A DNA stretch of 64,000 nt from positions 1 through 64,000 of IMG/VR virus record IMGVR_UViG_3300006871_000008; one strand, written 5' to 3'. The notes beneath the pieces were generated by a model. It ran no database searches. It saw nothing but the letters and a program-made list of their open reading frames with translations, and was not told where the DNA came from. Source of the DNA: a virus. This document shows positions 36,703 to 45,077 of the stretch, in pieces. The position numbers and the translations under genes are program-made. Positions within the stretch are counted from its first letter, which is position 1, and each line of letters starts with the position of its first letter.

Positions 36703-38645
36703 TAGTCGTAATCCGTGTTAACCACGTCGAGAACATTCCTAAACTCGCCCATCGACATAAGTTCGAGGCGGCGATTGTCCTTGAGGATTTCGTACACCCG
36801 GTCATCAGACGGCAGGTGAAAAATATCCACAATGGTTGCTCCCTTCGCATAGTCCATGCCGGGCCGATGGATACGATCTTCGGCCTGCGCACGATACTCT
36901 GGATTGAAGTCGTTGGAGTAGAACACGACCATTGACGATTCGGTAAGCGTCAACCCGACGCCACCGCTGCCAGGGTGCGCTATAAACGCCACCCGGCGTG
37001 TTTCCTCGGTGTCTGATAAGTCCGCCCATAAGTCGAGGGCGTCCCGCTTGATCGGTGAACCGTCCGGTCCAATGACCGACCAGCCGCGCCCGTCAACTCG
37101 AATGACGGTCCAGTTTTCTTTCTGTGCCAACTCGCAGCACTGGTCGATAGCCCCGGTGAACCCGGCGAAGATTACGATGCGGCCCTGCTCATCACACTCG
37201 TCGAGCAAGTCCTTCAACACGTCGATCTTGGGGGACGGAACCCGCAAGGCAACGCGAACCATGTTGTCAATTTCACCGTTGCCGTTGCACGTCGGGCACA
37301 GAATAGTGCGCTCGATAAGCGCCTCTTGTAGTTCCGGGTCAAGGAAATCTATCTGCGAGAATACGCGATCTTCGTCAGCCGGATCAACCCATTGCTTGAC
37401 TTCCTTGCGGCCCTCACAGTGCGGGCAAGTTTTCTTACCGTGCGGTTCCTCGCGGTATTGAAAGCCGTCACTCAACTCCCGCAGCAGCGTCATGCCGGTC
37501 ACGGTATTGGGCGAAGTCTCGAATATCGTTTTCGCGGCTCGCAGAATGGATGGCTTGGGCTGGCAGCGAATCTGGCGATAGTGCTTATCCGGTAAGTCGA
37601 GGCAGTCTTTCTTGGACTTGATAACGACCAGCCCTCGCAGCCGCTCGTACAACAATTCGACTTCGTTGACAGACTCTTGGAACGGATGGTAGTCCTTGCC
37701 AATGACCATCGCCGCCACTTTGTCGTGTGCTTCGTATTCGGCGTAGTGCCCGCACAGATTGCATTTGCGGGTGTCGTCCCGCCAGCCGACTTGCTTCCAG
37801 AACTTCTGGCCTTCGAGCGTAGTGACTTGCTCCATGAACGCCAGCCGCCGTTGGAACGACGAAGGCGAGCCTTCCCGCAGGAAGCCGGGGCAGGCCACTT
37901 CCGCCTGATGCCACCAATCGACGGGCGACTTCGGCGAAGGCGTACCGGACATTTCAATCACGAAGGAATCGTAGCCCCAATGACTACGCATGTTCGTAGC
38001 AAGATGGAACGCCGAGATTGACCGCTTTGTGCTGGCGGTCTTAATTCGTTGTGACTCGTCAAGTACCACGCCATGCGGCGGGGCCGTGCCGGGCGTCCAG
38101 TTAGCAATTAGCTTGACCAAACCTTCGTAGGTCATAAGCGTAGGACTGACACGGCTTTCCCACTTGCGTAGCTCGCGCTCGACCGCCTTCAATGCGGCAC
38201 GCGGGGCGACCCACCACCAGTCGGGATGGCCCGACCGCTCGGCGACTTCAATCGCAGAGAGAGTCTTACCCAGGCCCATTTCCGCCGCCCAAAGCTGGTA
38301 GTGGTACGTCAGACCGCAGTTGGTCATATCGCATTGGTGCAGCATCAGCGGACGGTCGTAGGAGAATTCCTTAACCGGCTGCTCGAACCACTCATACGGA
38401 TTCTCACCTTGCAACCATGCCAGTTGAAAGCGATTGCGTTCGCAGTCAAGGATGGACCAAATCTTTCGTGGGTGCGGGTCGCGGCCATGCCAGCGAGCGT
38501 CCGCCATCGACTTGATTTCATCCATGATGGCTTTGTTGTACCGGAATTGAAACTCAATCCGGTCCCCGTTCAAAGTCATTTGAACCGGGTAGCGATAGTT
38601 CCCAACTTGCAACTTGACTGTCTGTGTCAGTGGTTCATCGACCAT
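36699..38645 (-). CDS. SNF2-family helicase/translocase
   Basis: 648 aa from ATG 38645. Motif I EMGLGKT, motif II VLDESQ, and C-terminal IVIFAGFTGAIDQC and RVAFIAHPGSGGVGLTLTES, then AEDRIHRPGM (motif VI) are SNF2-like. Two Cys clusters (CNLCGHYAE and CPHCEGRKE plus CPTCNGNGE) form zinc-binding insertions between the motor halves. It would move along double-stranded DNA in replication or recombination. It overlaps the upstream gene by a few bases. Confidence 0.9.
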   Translation of the reverse strand: MVDEPLTQTVKLQVGNYRYPVQMTLNGDRIEFQFRYNKAIMDEIKSMADARWHGRDPHPRKIWSILDCERNRFQLAWLQGENPYEWFEQPVKEFSYDRPLMLHQCDMTNCGLTYHYQLWAAEMGLGKTLSAIEVAERSGHPDWWWVAPRAALKAVERELRKWESRVSPTLMTYEGLVKLIANWTPGTAPPHGVVLDESQRIKTASTKRSISAFHLATNMRSHWGYDSFVIEMSGTPSPKSPVDWWHQAEVACPGFLREGSPSSFQRRLAFMEQVTTLEGQKFWKQVGWRDDTRKCNLCGHYAEYEAHDKVAAMVIGKDYHPFQESVNEVELLYERLRGLVVIKSKKDCLDLPDKHYRQIRCQPKPSILRAAKTIFETSPNTVTGMTLLRELSDGFQYREEPHGKKTCPHCEGRKEVKQWVDPADEDRVFSQIDFLDPELQEALIERTILCPTCNGNGEIDNMVRVALRVPSPKIDVLKDLLDECDEQGRIVIFAGFTGAIDQCCELAQKENWTVIRVDGRGWSVIGPDGSPIKRDALDLWADLSDTEETRRVAFIAHPGSGGVGLTLTESSMVVFYSNDFNPEYRAQAEDRIHRPGMDYAKGATIVDIFHLPSDDRVYEILKDNRRLELMSMGEFRNVLDVVNTDYDY

Positions 38646-39180
38646 TCTTCGGCCCCTCAAGTCTAAATGTTCCGTCCGGCATGGAGTAGCGATGGTACGC
38701 TGCCCACACTTCGCCAAGGCCCAACTTCTCGAACCAGAGGCTCAACTTGTTGAACACGTAGCGCAGGTCGGTCGTTGCCGCTTCGCCGCAGCCGACCGCC
38801 ACGGCATCCCGCCACTCGGCGAGTGTGCCAGAGATAATGTACACAGGCCGGTCAAAGTCGTGATAAGCGAGCGTCAACGCGAGTCCTGTATTCAGCAACA
38901 TGACTTCCTCGAACACCCCCGGCTGCGAGATAACAAGGAACGAATAATGGAAGTGCCGCTGGACCGCATGAGAATTTTGCAACGCCTTGACAGCGTTGGG
39001 GTGTTGGCCTTCCGCCGCTGAGAGTTGAATGACTGCCTTCGCCGCTTCGGTAAACTGGCGGTTGGACGAATCCAAAACGGCGGACGGACTCACGCCATGA
39101 ATCTTGGCGAGAAGCGTGAGTAGGGTTGAATGATCGGCCTGCGTTTGATGCAGGGGCATTACTTCGGCGATTGCTGCCAT
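38635..39180 (-). CDS. Unknown 181-aa protein
   Basis: MAAIAEVMPLHQTQADHSTLLTLLAKIHGVSPSAVLDSSN... has a C-terminal half (RPVYIISGTLAEWRDAVAVG, then LRYVFNKLSLWFEKLGLGEVW) of alpha/beta type. A faint likeness to flavin-dependent thymidylate synthase text (ISGxLxxWR) is not supported by the catalytic RHR motif. A promoter lies about 30 nt upstream. Function unknown. Confidence 0.6.
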   Translation of the reverse strand: MAAIAEVMPLHQTQADHSTLLTLLAKIHGVSPSAVLDSSNRQFTEAAKAVIQLSAAEGQHPNAVKALQNSHAVQRHFHYSFLVISQPGVFEEVMLLNTGLALTLAYHDFDRPVYIISGTLAEWRDAVAVGCGEAATTDLRYVFNKLSLWFEKLGLGEVWAAYHRYSMPDGTFRLEGPKNGR

Positions 39181-39569
39181 TCTTGCGTCCGTACCAAAAG
39201 TGTCAGTTGCATTTTATCCGACCCGACGCCGTGTGTCAAGGCCACGACGAAGATTCCCATGACCTGTGCCCGCGAAATGGCTTGTCCTGGGAAACGGTCT
39301 TGCAACTCCGGGTAGCTAAACTCAACGCATTCAAACCCGTCCGGGTAATCGGCCTTAATACCGGCTGCAATCTGGCCGACCGTCGCATTGACCCACGACT
39401 TGTATTCGCGGTCGCTGCTCAATGTCGTTGAGTGAAGATACTCTCGCGTTGGACGGGATGCGACCCTAGCTGCTCTGCGCGGGTATTGCTCCCGCATCAG
39501 CAAGTCGCTAAGTGTCGCCCCGGTATAAATCGAGGCATCGCGTGCTGTGTCTTTAGTCGATGCAGGCAT
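39159..39569 (-). CDS. Unknown 136-aa protein
   Basis: ATG 39569 follows GGAGAAACAA, which begins 3 nt after the end of tRNA-Ile. MPASTKDTARDASIYTGATLSDLLMREQYPRRAARVASRPTREYL... has an Arg-rich N-terminus and a folded C-terminal half (GFECVEFSYPELQDRFPGQA, QLTLLVRTQEWQ). Its transcript probably includes the tRNA. Function unknown. Confidence 0.65.
   Translation of the reverse strand: MPASTKDTARDASIYTGATLSDLLMREQYPRRAARVASRPTREYLHSTTLSSDREYKSWVNATVGQIAAGIKADYPDGFECVEFSYPELQDRFPGQAISRAQVMGIFVVALTHGVGSDKMQLTLLVRTQEWQQSPK
39211..39239 (-). promoter_or_regulatory. Promoter within the upstream gene
   Basis: TTGACA (39239-39234), 17-bp spacer, TAAAAT (39216-39211), about 30 nt before ATG 39180. 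Confidence 0.65.
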
Positions 39570-39581
39570 TTGTTTCTCCAA

Positions 39582-39655
39582 TCGGGGAAGTCGGACTCGA
39601 ACCGACGACCTTCGCAGTATCAGTGCGATGCTCTAACCAACTGAGCTACTCCCCA
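39582..39655 (-). tRNA. tRNA-Ile(GAU)
   Basis: A 74-nt complete cloverleaf on the minus strand: acceptor TGGGGAG/TTCCCCG with two G-U pairs, D stem GCTC/GAGC, anticodon stem TCGCA/TGCGA with loop CTGATAC (anticodon GAT), T arm GTCGG-TTCGAGT-CCGAC, discriminator A. CCA is not encoded. It lies between two protein genes and is followed 3 nt later by the ribosome binding site of the next gene, so it must be cut out of a polycistronic transcript. Confidence 0.95.
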
Positions 39656-39662
39656 ATAAAGT

Positions 39663-39687
39663 GCCGCCCCGCAAATGCGTGGGCGGC
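39663..39687 (-). terminator. Hairpin between gene and tRNA
   Basis: GCCGCCC/GGGCGGC (39663-39669 with 39681-39687) with extra pairs inside; the minus-strand tail ACTTTATT is only weakly T-rich. It may attenuate transcription into the tRNA or guide processing. Confidence 0.45.
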
Positions 39688-39742
39688 TAAACTGGTTCTT
39701 AACGGTTGGCACTCGTAAACCAGACCTTCCAGCAGACCCGTA

Positions 39743-40423
39743 TTACCGGGCACGCCGTCCTTTCGCTGCGGCAGGCTTGACTTCCTCTCGCCCACCTTCG
39801 TTGTCGCTCTTGAAGAACTTTTCGACTTGCGCCTTAAATTCCTCAAGTCCGGGAGCGTTCGTAAACGGCGTTGAACACTTCGTCGCCACCGGGGCGTGCC
39901 ACGAATACCGCTTCTCAATGAAGCGAACACTCATGGTAATCGGGCGAATACCCGTTTCCTCGGTCGGCAGCATCTTGCCTGCCTCACGCCGGGCCGAAGC
40001 ACCAGCCGCGAAGTAGGTATAGAACTTGCCGGTGGACCGCTCGAACACCAGAAACTCCACGCCGTACATGCAGCCAGAATCCTCGACGGTATCCGCCTGC
40101 TCTTTAATCCGCTTGAATTCGGCGGATTCGGGGTCGTGGGCCGCAACCGGCGTCTCGCCGTTGGTATCAAGGGCCTTGGCGCGGGCCGCAGCAACGAGTA
40201 CGTCGATGCGCTCGCCTAGTTCCTCAATATCCTCGCCGCTATTCCGGGGGATTCCATAGTGCCCGGCACGAATCTTGTTCTGTTTCGCGGCGCTCGACGT
40301 ACCCTGAAACAACTGGATACGCTCAAGATAGTCCCCCGCTTTGGTCAACTCGGCCAGCACCTTTGCCGGCGCAGCGATGGAACCAATCTGGCTAAGGGAC
40401 GGAAGGGTAGCAATTGCGCTCAT
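39743..40423 (-). CDS. Unknown 226-aa protein, possible DNA-binding replication protein
   Basis: MSAIATLPSLSQIGSIAAPAKVLAELTKAGDYLERIQLFQGTSSAAKQNKIRAGHYGI... The central part (GVEFLVFERSTGKFYTYFAA, PITMSVRFIEKRYSWHAPVA) is beta-rich and the C-terminus is charged (KPAAAKGRRAR). Layout and place in the replication block suit a phage single-strand-binding protein, but there is no motif to prove it. GAGGAAAAG precedes the ATG. Confidence 0.6.
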   Translation of the reverse strand: MSAIATLPSLSQIGSIAAPAKVLAELTKAGDYLERIQLFQGTSSAAKQNKIRAGHYGIPRNSGEDIEELGERIDVLVAAARAKALDTNGETPVAAHDPESAEFKRIKEQADTVEDSGCMYGVEFLVFERSTGKFYTYFAAGASARREAGKMLPTEETGIRPITMSVRFIEKRYSWHAPVATKCSTPFTNAPGLEEFKAQVEKFFKSDNEGGREEVKPAAAKGRRAR

Positions 40424-40432
40424 GTCTTTTCC

Positions 40433-41362
40433 TCACTGAATGATTGAACTTGAAAAGGGAAATGTCGGCATGTCGCCTGCACGTTTTGACCTTGCCTTTC
40501 GTCGGCGGGCGTCGGCTTCCTCGATTTGTTGCTGCTTCCGCCCGGCCACAAGCCGCTGGTGCTGGACGGATTCAGGGTCAAGGCGTAATGCCCACGCTAC
40601 TCCCAAACGGAAGGCGTCGGCTTTGGTCACGCATTGAGGGTCTAATACTATTGTATCAGCTATGCTCGGTTTGTCAAGAGCCGCCTTTAATACTCTGATC
40701 GGGCGGACGCTGGCTACCGGCTGAAATACGGGCGGTTCCGGGTCGATCTTCCCGGATGCAAGTCGTTGGTGGTACGCCCTTAACAGTGGCATGACCTTGG
40801 CCCGTAACTCGCTAGTTGTAAGCATCGCGGCATCTTCGCGGAATTGTGTCTGCCAGGACTTCGGACAACAGGAAAGGATGAAGGCCGATTGTAGATTTAT
40901 GCGGCCTGAGTCAACGTCCCGCTGTATTACTTCAATCAGTTTGAGCAGCTTGAGTTGGTCTTTGACCCACCCGGTCGGCTTGCATAATACCCCTGCAAGG
41001 TAGCCCACAGTCCACTCAGGGTGGCGGGCGGCAAGGCGGCGAATCGCGGCAGCGTACTCGGCTGGCTTGGGGTGGACGGATACGGCGTTGGCCTTAATCC
41101 CAACGATCATAGCCTCATCGTCACCAATGCCCTCAAAGATTTCGACGGGAACGGTCGGCCATTCTAAGTCTTTGGCGATGCAGTAGCGATGCAGCCCGTC
41201 GAGAATTTCGTACTTGCCGTCTGCCCGTTTGCGTGTTAGAATAGGACGCATCCAGTTGCTTGTACGGATGGCGTCACGAAGCTGCTCGTATTCGAGGCAA
41301 GTCGTGTCGGCGAACCGCATAGCGATTTCGCTCTCCATGATTAGTTCAATTGGAACGTCCAT
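40433..41362 (-). CDS. ParB-like protein, second copy
   Basis: 309 aa. The ParB-type N-domain is seen in LRDAIRTSNWMRPILTRKRA, GLHRYCIAKDLEWPTVPVEI and the following helices, then a helix-turn-helix-like region (WTVGYLAGVLCKPTGWVKDQ). The first motif is GLHR instead of G-x-R-R, so CTP binding is uncertain. The second phage ParB-like protein at 33532 differs strongly. An internal promoter lies at 40650-40677. Leaderless start. Role in regulation or segregation is inferred. Confidence 0.75.
   Translation of the reverse strand: MDVPIELIMESEIAMRFADTTCLEYEQLRDAIRTSNWMRPILTRKRADGKYEILDGLHRYCIAKDLEWPTVPVEIFEGIGDDEAMIVGIKANAVSVHPKPAEYAAAIRRLAARHPEWTVGYLAGVLCKPTGWVKDQLKLLKLIEVIQRDVDSGRINLQSAFILSCCPKSWQTQFREDAAMLTTSELRAKVMPLLRAYHQRLASGKIDPEPPVFQPVASVRPIRVLKAALDKPSIADTIVLDPQCVTKADAFRLGVAWALRLDPESVQHQRLVAGRKQQQIEEADARRRKARSKRAGDMPTFPFSSSIIQ
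40650..40677 (-). promoter_or_regulatory. Internal promoter in the second ParB-like gene
   Basis: TTGACA (40677-40672), 16-bp spacer, TACAAT (40655-40650), about 230 nt before ATG 40423. Confidence 0.65.
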
Positions 41363-41368
41363 AGTTCT

Positions 41369-41396
41369 ATTATACCACGGATAACGATTGTGTCAA
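41369..41396 (-). promoter_or_regulatory. Promoter placed for a leaderless transcript
   Basis: TTGACA (41396-41391), 16-bp spacer, TATAAT (41374-41369), then 6 nt to ATG 41362. It starts the leftward early block. Confidence 0.85.
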
Positions 41397-41695
41397 TAGT
41401 GTGGCGAAAAATCATCACGATAAGTTAGCGAGGCAACATGAATACGCGGTGTACGGGTGCTATCGGCTAACCAGCGAAAGTCGCAACTACAAATCGAGTT
41501 GCGACTTGGAAAGTTAGGAGTTAGCCAGTTAGTCTTAAAATATTGCTCTGTAGGGAGAGTTGAATATAGGGTAGAATATTTTAAGCGCTATATAGGATGA
41601 TATTGAAGGGGGTGACTAACTAACTGCTAACTTTGCCCGCAACCCTCGACGACCAAAGAGTTTGTGGCGACTTTGCCCAAAATGCCGACTAACCA

Positions 41696-41724
41696 TTGAC
41701 AAACGCCCCTACATCCCTTATACT
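41696..41724 (+). promoter_or_regulatory. Rightward promoter, leaderless uORF
   Basis: TTGACA (41696-41701), 17-bp spacer, TATACT (41719-41724), then 6 nt to the uORF ATG at 41731. Confidence 0.8.
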
Positions 41725-41730
41725 AAGAGT

Positions 41731-41799
41731 ATGCCCGTAATCCGTAACTATCAATGCCCAAGGACCGCCCCCGATGAATGTCACCGAAGTTATCCGTAA
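41731..41799 (+). CDS. Upstream ORF, 22 aa, overlapping the primase start
   Basis: MPVIRNYQCPRTAPDECHRSYP begins 6 nt after the -10 box, like the leaderless genes. It ends 26 nt inside the primase gene in another frame. The AAGGA ribosome binding site of the primase lies within it. It may be a translational-coupling leader peptide, or the leaderless promoter may simply sit before an incidental ATG. Confidence 0.45.
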   Translation: MPVIRNYQCPRTAPDECHRSYP

Positions 41800-44446
41800 C
41801 TTCCTGAACAACCACACCCATCCAGATTTAGCAGCACTTTACGACCCCGGCATGGAAGTTCAAGTTATGGCCTCGCCCGAAGGCGGCGAGCAAGTTGAAG
41901 GCAAGAAAGCCTGGACCGATGGGGTCAACACTTGGTTCAATTTCCGAATCCCGAAAAACGCTAAGACCATTCCCGAATTCAAGGAATGGCAGCTACAGTG
42001 GCCGCTCGCAGTCCACGCCCTCGCTATTGGCATGACGGGCTGGAACTTCGCCGAACGCAAGTCGATGCACGTTGCCTACGACTTCGACGCCATTTGCGGC
42101 TCGTCCCATCTTGGGACTGGCATCACACAAGAGGAACTTGATCGAGTACGAGAGGCTGCCCAAGCAATTCCTTGGGTGGAAACTCGCAAATCGACTGGCG
42201 GTGGGGGACTCCATTTACGGGTGCATTTGGGCAAGGGCATCCCCACCGCCAATCATACAGAACATGCCGCACTAGGACGTGCTGTGCTTGGCATGATGAG
42301 CGCTGAGGCGGGATTCGACTTCTCCGCTGGCGTGGATATTTGCGGCGGCAACATGTGGGTGTGGCATCGCAAGATGAACGCCACGAATCAAGGACTCAAG
42401 CTGCTGACGCCCCGCAAGCACGACCTGCTTGAAGTGCCGGAAAACTGGCGGGACCATATCGAAGTCGTGAGCCGGAAGCGGCGTAAGGTCCGCGTGCCCG
42501 GTCTGCCGGAGTCGGCGCAGGACAAGCTGATGGCTTTGTCCGAGTCCACGAAGTCGGCCCCACTTGACGACGGGCATCATCGCCTCATGGATTGGCTTGC
42601 TGAGAACGGCCATACGTGCGTGTGGGAAGCTGACCACGGCTTGCTGAGAACGCATACGGCGTCGTTGGCAGAAGCACACACGGCTCTTAATCTGCTTGGC
42701 ACGTTCAACACGCTGGCGACTGGACGCGAGCAGGGCGACCACAACTGCTACTGCTACCCCAAGCCCGAAGGTGCGTGGCGAGTCGTCCGGTATAGCGAAG
42801 GCGCACGCGAGTCCGATACGTGGATTCAGGAAGGTGGCTGGACCTACTGCTACTACAATCAGCCTAACGATTTCCGCACGACCGCCATCGCTAAGGGCGG
42901 TATCCGCGACGAAGATGGTGGCTTCGTGTTTCCCTCAATGACGGTTGCCGGTGAAGTAGCTAAGTTGCTTGGGGCGAAGCTGGACATGAACGGGGCGCTG
43001 GCAACTCGCCAGACTAAGCTACGTGTCAGCAAGGATGGTGTTGGCATAGTCGTCGAAGTCAAGTCGGAGAAGGGCGATACTGAGACTGACAAGGCGGGCT
43101 TCATTGAGAAGGGTCGGACGCTCCGCAAAGTGCTGCGTGCAGACCTACCACAAATCCCGTCCGAGACAACCAACTTCGATAGTAAGTACCGCTATTTGAT
43201 TACGCCAAACCGTTCACCGGCTGGTTGGGTGCTGCACAACTCCCAGGAAGGTTGGTGTGGCACGAACAAGGACAACGTAATCTCGGTGCTGATGAACAAT
43301 GGACTATCGGCTTCCGACTCCAAGGCTGCAACCGGGCAGATTATCGAGGATGGCTGGACCATTACGAATATGCCATTTGGGCCAGAGTATCCAGGCGGTC
43401 GTCGCTGGAACAAGGACGCCGCCACCTTTCGATTCAAGCCTGCCGATGAAGATGAATTGCCGCATCCGCATTGGGACAAGATTCTCGCCCACTGTGGTCG
43501 TGGCTTGAATGAGGCTGTGCGGAAAGACGCATGGTGCAGGCAATACTCCATTACGACCGGCTCTCAATATTTGCTGTATTGGGTTGCGTCGATGATGCAG
43601 CATCCTACTGAGCCGCTGCCATATTTGTTCTTCTATTCAGAGCCATATCAAAACTGCGGCAAGTCCAGCTTCCACGAAGCAATCAACTTGCTAATGACAA
43701 AGGGCGTAATTCGTGCCGATCAAGCCTTGCAGTCGCAAGGGAACTTCAACGGGGAATTGCTCGGAGCAATCCTATGCGTCGTCGAGGAAACCGATCTATC
43801 GAAGGCTGGCGGGCGTGTGTACGAGAAGATGAAGGATTGGGTTACGGGCCGCGAATTGAATCTGCATACGAAGGGCGTTACGCCTTACATGATTCAAAAC
43901 ACGACGCATTGGATTCAATGCTCGAATATGCAACGGGCCTGCCCGGTGTTCGATGGTGACACGCGCGTTACTATGGTTCAATTCTACCCCTTTGCAAAAG
44001 ATCAGGAAATACCTTGGCCGGAGTTGAAGGTCAAGTTAGAGGAAGAAGCGCCGGCATTTCTGCGAACGCTCCTTGACACGCATATCCCGCAGTCCAACGG
44101 TCGCTTGCGGATTCCCGCCATCGAGACTGAGGATAAGCAACGGGCAGTCGAGTTGACCCGCGACGAGTTGCAAACTTTCATCGCGGAGCATTGCTTCTAC
44201 GTCCCTGGATACAAGACTGAGTTTAGCGTGTTCTACGAATCCTTCATGGAAACTCTCGGCATCGCTGAGCGTGTGAAATGGACGAAGAACAAAGTCTCGT
44301 CGGCTATGCCGCCGAAGTTCCCTCGCGGGACCGGAACGGCGAATAAACTGTTCGTCGGCAATCTTAGCTTGACCGAAGTTGAGCCGGAACCCGGCGCTTC
44401 ACCGCTTATGCGGAATGAAAAGAAACACCTTGTCCCAATCGTTTAG
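41774..44446 (+). CDS. Primase-helicase (AEP primase plus D5-type superfamily 3 helicase)
   Basis: 890 aa. The N-terminus is an archaeo-eukaryotic primase/primpol domain: VAYDFDAICG (Asp103, Asp105), STGGGGLHLRVHL (His147) and DICGGNMWVWHRKM are the three active-site motifs. The C-terminus is an SF3/D5-like ATPase: SEPYQNCGKSS (Walker A, about residue 621) and ILCVVEETD (Walker B, about 667). It should prime and unwind at the origin. AAGGA lies 9 nt before the ATG. No zinc-finger D5N region is obvious. Confidence 0.9.
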   Translation: MNVTEVIRNFLNNHTHPDLAALYDPGMEVQVMASPEGGEQVEGKKAWTDGVNTWFNFRIPKNAKTIPEFKEWQLQWPLAVHALAIGMTGWNFAERKSMHVAYDFDAICGSSHLGTGITQEELDRVREAAQAIPWVETRKSTGGGGLHLRVHLGKGIPTANHTEHAALGRAVLGMMSAEAGFDFSAGVDICGGNMWVWHRKMNATNQGLKLLTPRKHDLLEVPENWRDHIEVVSRKRRKVRVPGLPESAQDKLMALSESTKSAPLDDGHHRLMDWLAENGHTCVWEADHGLLRTHTASLAEAHTALNLLGTFNTLATGREQGDHNCYCYPKPEGAWRVVRYSEGARESDTWIQEGGWTYCYYNQPNDFRTTAIAKGGIRDEDGGFVFPSMTVAGEVAKLLGAKLDMNGALATRQTKLRVSKDGVGIVVEVKSEKGDTETDKAGFIEKGRTLRKVLRADLPQIPSETTNFDSKYRYLITPNRSPAGWVLHNSQEGWCGTNKDNVISVLMNNGLSASDSKAATGQIIEDGWTITNMPFGPEYPGGRRWNKDAATFRFKPADEDELPHPHWDKILAHCGRGLNEAVRKDAWCRQYSITTGSQYLLYWVASMMQHPTEPLPYLFFYSEPYQNCGKSSFHEAINLLMTKGVIRADQALQSQGNFNGELLGAILCVVEETDLSKAGGRVYEKMKDWVTGRELNLHTKGVTPYMIQNTTHWIQCSNMQRACPVFDGDTRVTMVQFYPFAKDQEIPWPELKVKLEEEAPAFLRTLLDTHIPQSNGRLRIPAIETEDKQRAVELTRDELQTFIAEHCFYVPGYKTEFSVFYESFMETLGIAERVKWTKNKVSSAMPPKFPRGTGTANKLFVGNLSLTEVEPEPGASPLMRNEKKHLVPIV

Positions 44447-44449
44447 GAC

Positions 44450-44477
44450 TTGACACCCAACCCTTTCGTGCTATAAT
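44450..44477 (+). promoter_or_regulatory. Promoter overlapping a ribosome binding site
   Basis: TTGACA (44450-44455), 16-bp spacer, TATAAT (44472-44477), directly followed by GGAGG and an ATG 9 nt after the -10 box. Transcription would start at about the ATG, losing the GGAGG, so longer transcripts from the primase promoter would use it. Confidence 0.75.
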
Positions 44478-44486
44478 GGAGGCAGT

Positions 44487-45077
44487 ATGAGTCTGATCGT
44501 AGCTTTTGGACACCGGAAACGGACTGGCAAAGACACGGCGGCACAAATGCTAACGCAGCATTTGACCCGCCTTGCTCCCGAATTGAAAGTGGAGCAAGTC
44601 AGTTTTGCCACGAAGTTGAAGGAAGTGTCCTACGAGTTGTTCAAGTGGGGCGGCTTGCAGCCGGGGGCCTTCTACGAGATTGAGGCCAACGCCCACCTGC
44701 GCGAAGTCGTGCTGCCGTTGATTGGTAAGACGCCTCGCCAGATTTGGATTGAAGTGGGCAACTTCATGCGGCAGGTTCACCCCGAAGTGTGGATTAAGAA
44801 CGCCCTATTTGTTGACGCCGACGTTATCATTGTCCGCGACATGCGGTACTTCAATGAGGCGGGCGAAGTTGAGGGTCGAGGCGGTCTGCGGTACAAGATG
44901 ATTCGTAACTCAGCACCGATCAGCAATGACGTTGCCGACTGCAATCTCGACACCTACGACCGTTGGACTGAATTGGTTTACAACAACGGCAGTCTGGACG
45001 ATCTTGATTCCAAGGTCGAATCCCTTGCCAACCGTGTCATTGAGTTGAGCTATGCCAGCACTACGCGAGCCGGATAA
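44487..45077 (+). CDS. Deoxynucleoside monophosphate kinase
   Basis: 196 aa. The P-loop GHRKRTGKDTAAQML (residues 8-22) and the following CTT-like helix are typical of T4 gp1-like dNMP kinases; VDADVIIVRDMRYFNEAGEV contains the Walker B and LID region. It phosphorylates dNMPs for DNA synthesis. With NDK at 20715 it would supply dNTPs. It has its own promoter and overlaps the next gene by 26 nt. Confidence 0.85.
   Translation: MSLIVAFGHRKRTGKDTAAQMLTQHLTRLAPELKVEQVSFATKLKEVSYELFKWGGLQPGAFYEIEANAHLREVVLPLIGKTPRQIWIEVGNFMRQVHPEVWIKNALFVDADVIIVRDMRYFNEAGEVEGRGGLRYKMIRNSAPISNDVADCNLDTYDRWTELVYNNGSLDDLDSKVESLANRVIELSYASTTRAG

Larger units (their letters stand above)
41363..41730. other. Divergent intergenic region, candidate replication origin
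   Basis: About 370 nt without a gene between the leftward and rightward units. It contains the leftward promoter (41369-41396), a hairpin (AAGTCGCAACT/AGTTGCGACTT, about 41477-41511), an 11-bp inverted repeat CTTAAAATATT/AATATTTTAAG (41534-41544 with 41575-41585) in the most AT-rich stretch seen here, repeated GTTAG/CTAAC words and twin GACTTTGCCC-like direct repeats near 41630-41690, and the rightward promoter. The features and the primase gene next door suit an origin. Confidence 0.5.

Noticed and set aside
38635-39180. A flavin-dependent thymidylate synthase (ThyX)
   Set aside because: The faint ISGxLxxWR likeness is not supported by an RHRxxS-type motif, so the gene is left unassigned.
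33532-41362. A plasmid-type ParA-ParB partition system
   Set aside because: Two ParB-like proteins are present, but there is no ParA ATPase and no clear parS palindrome array.
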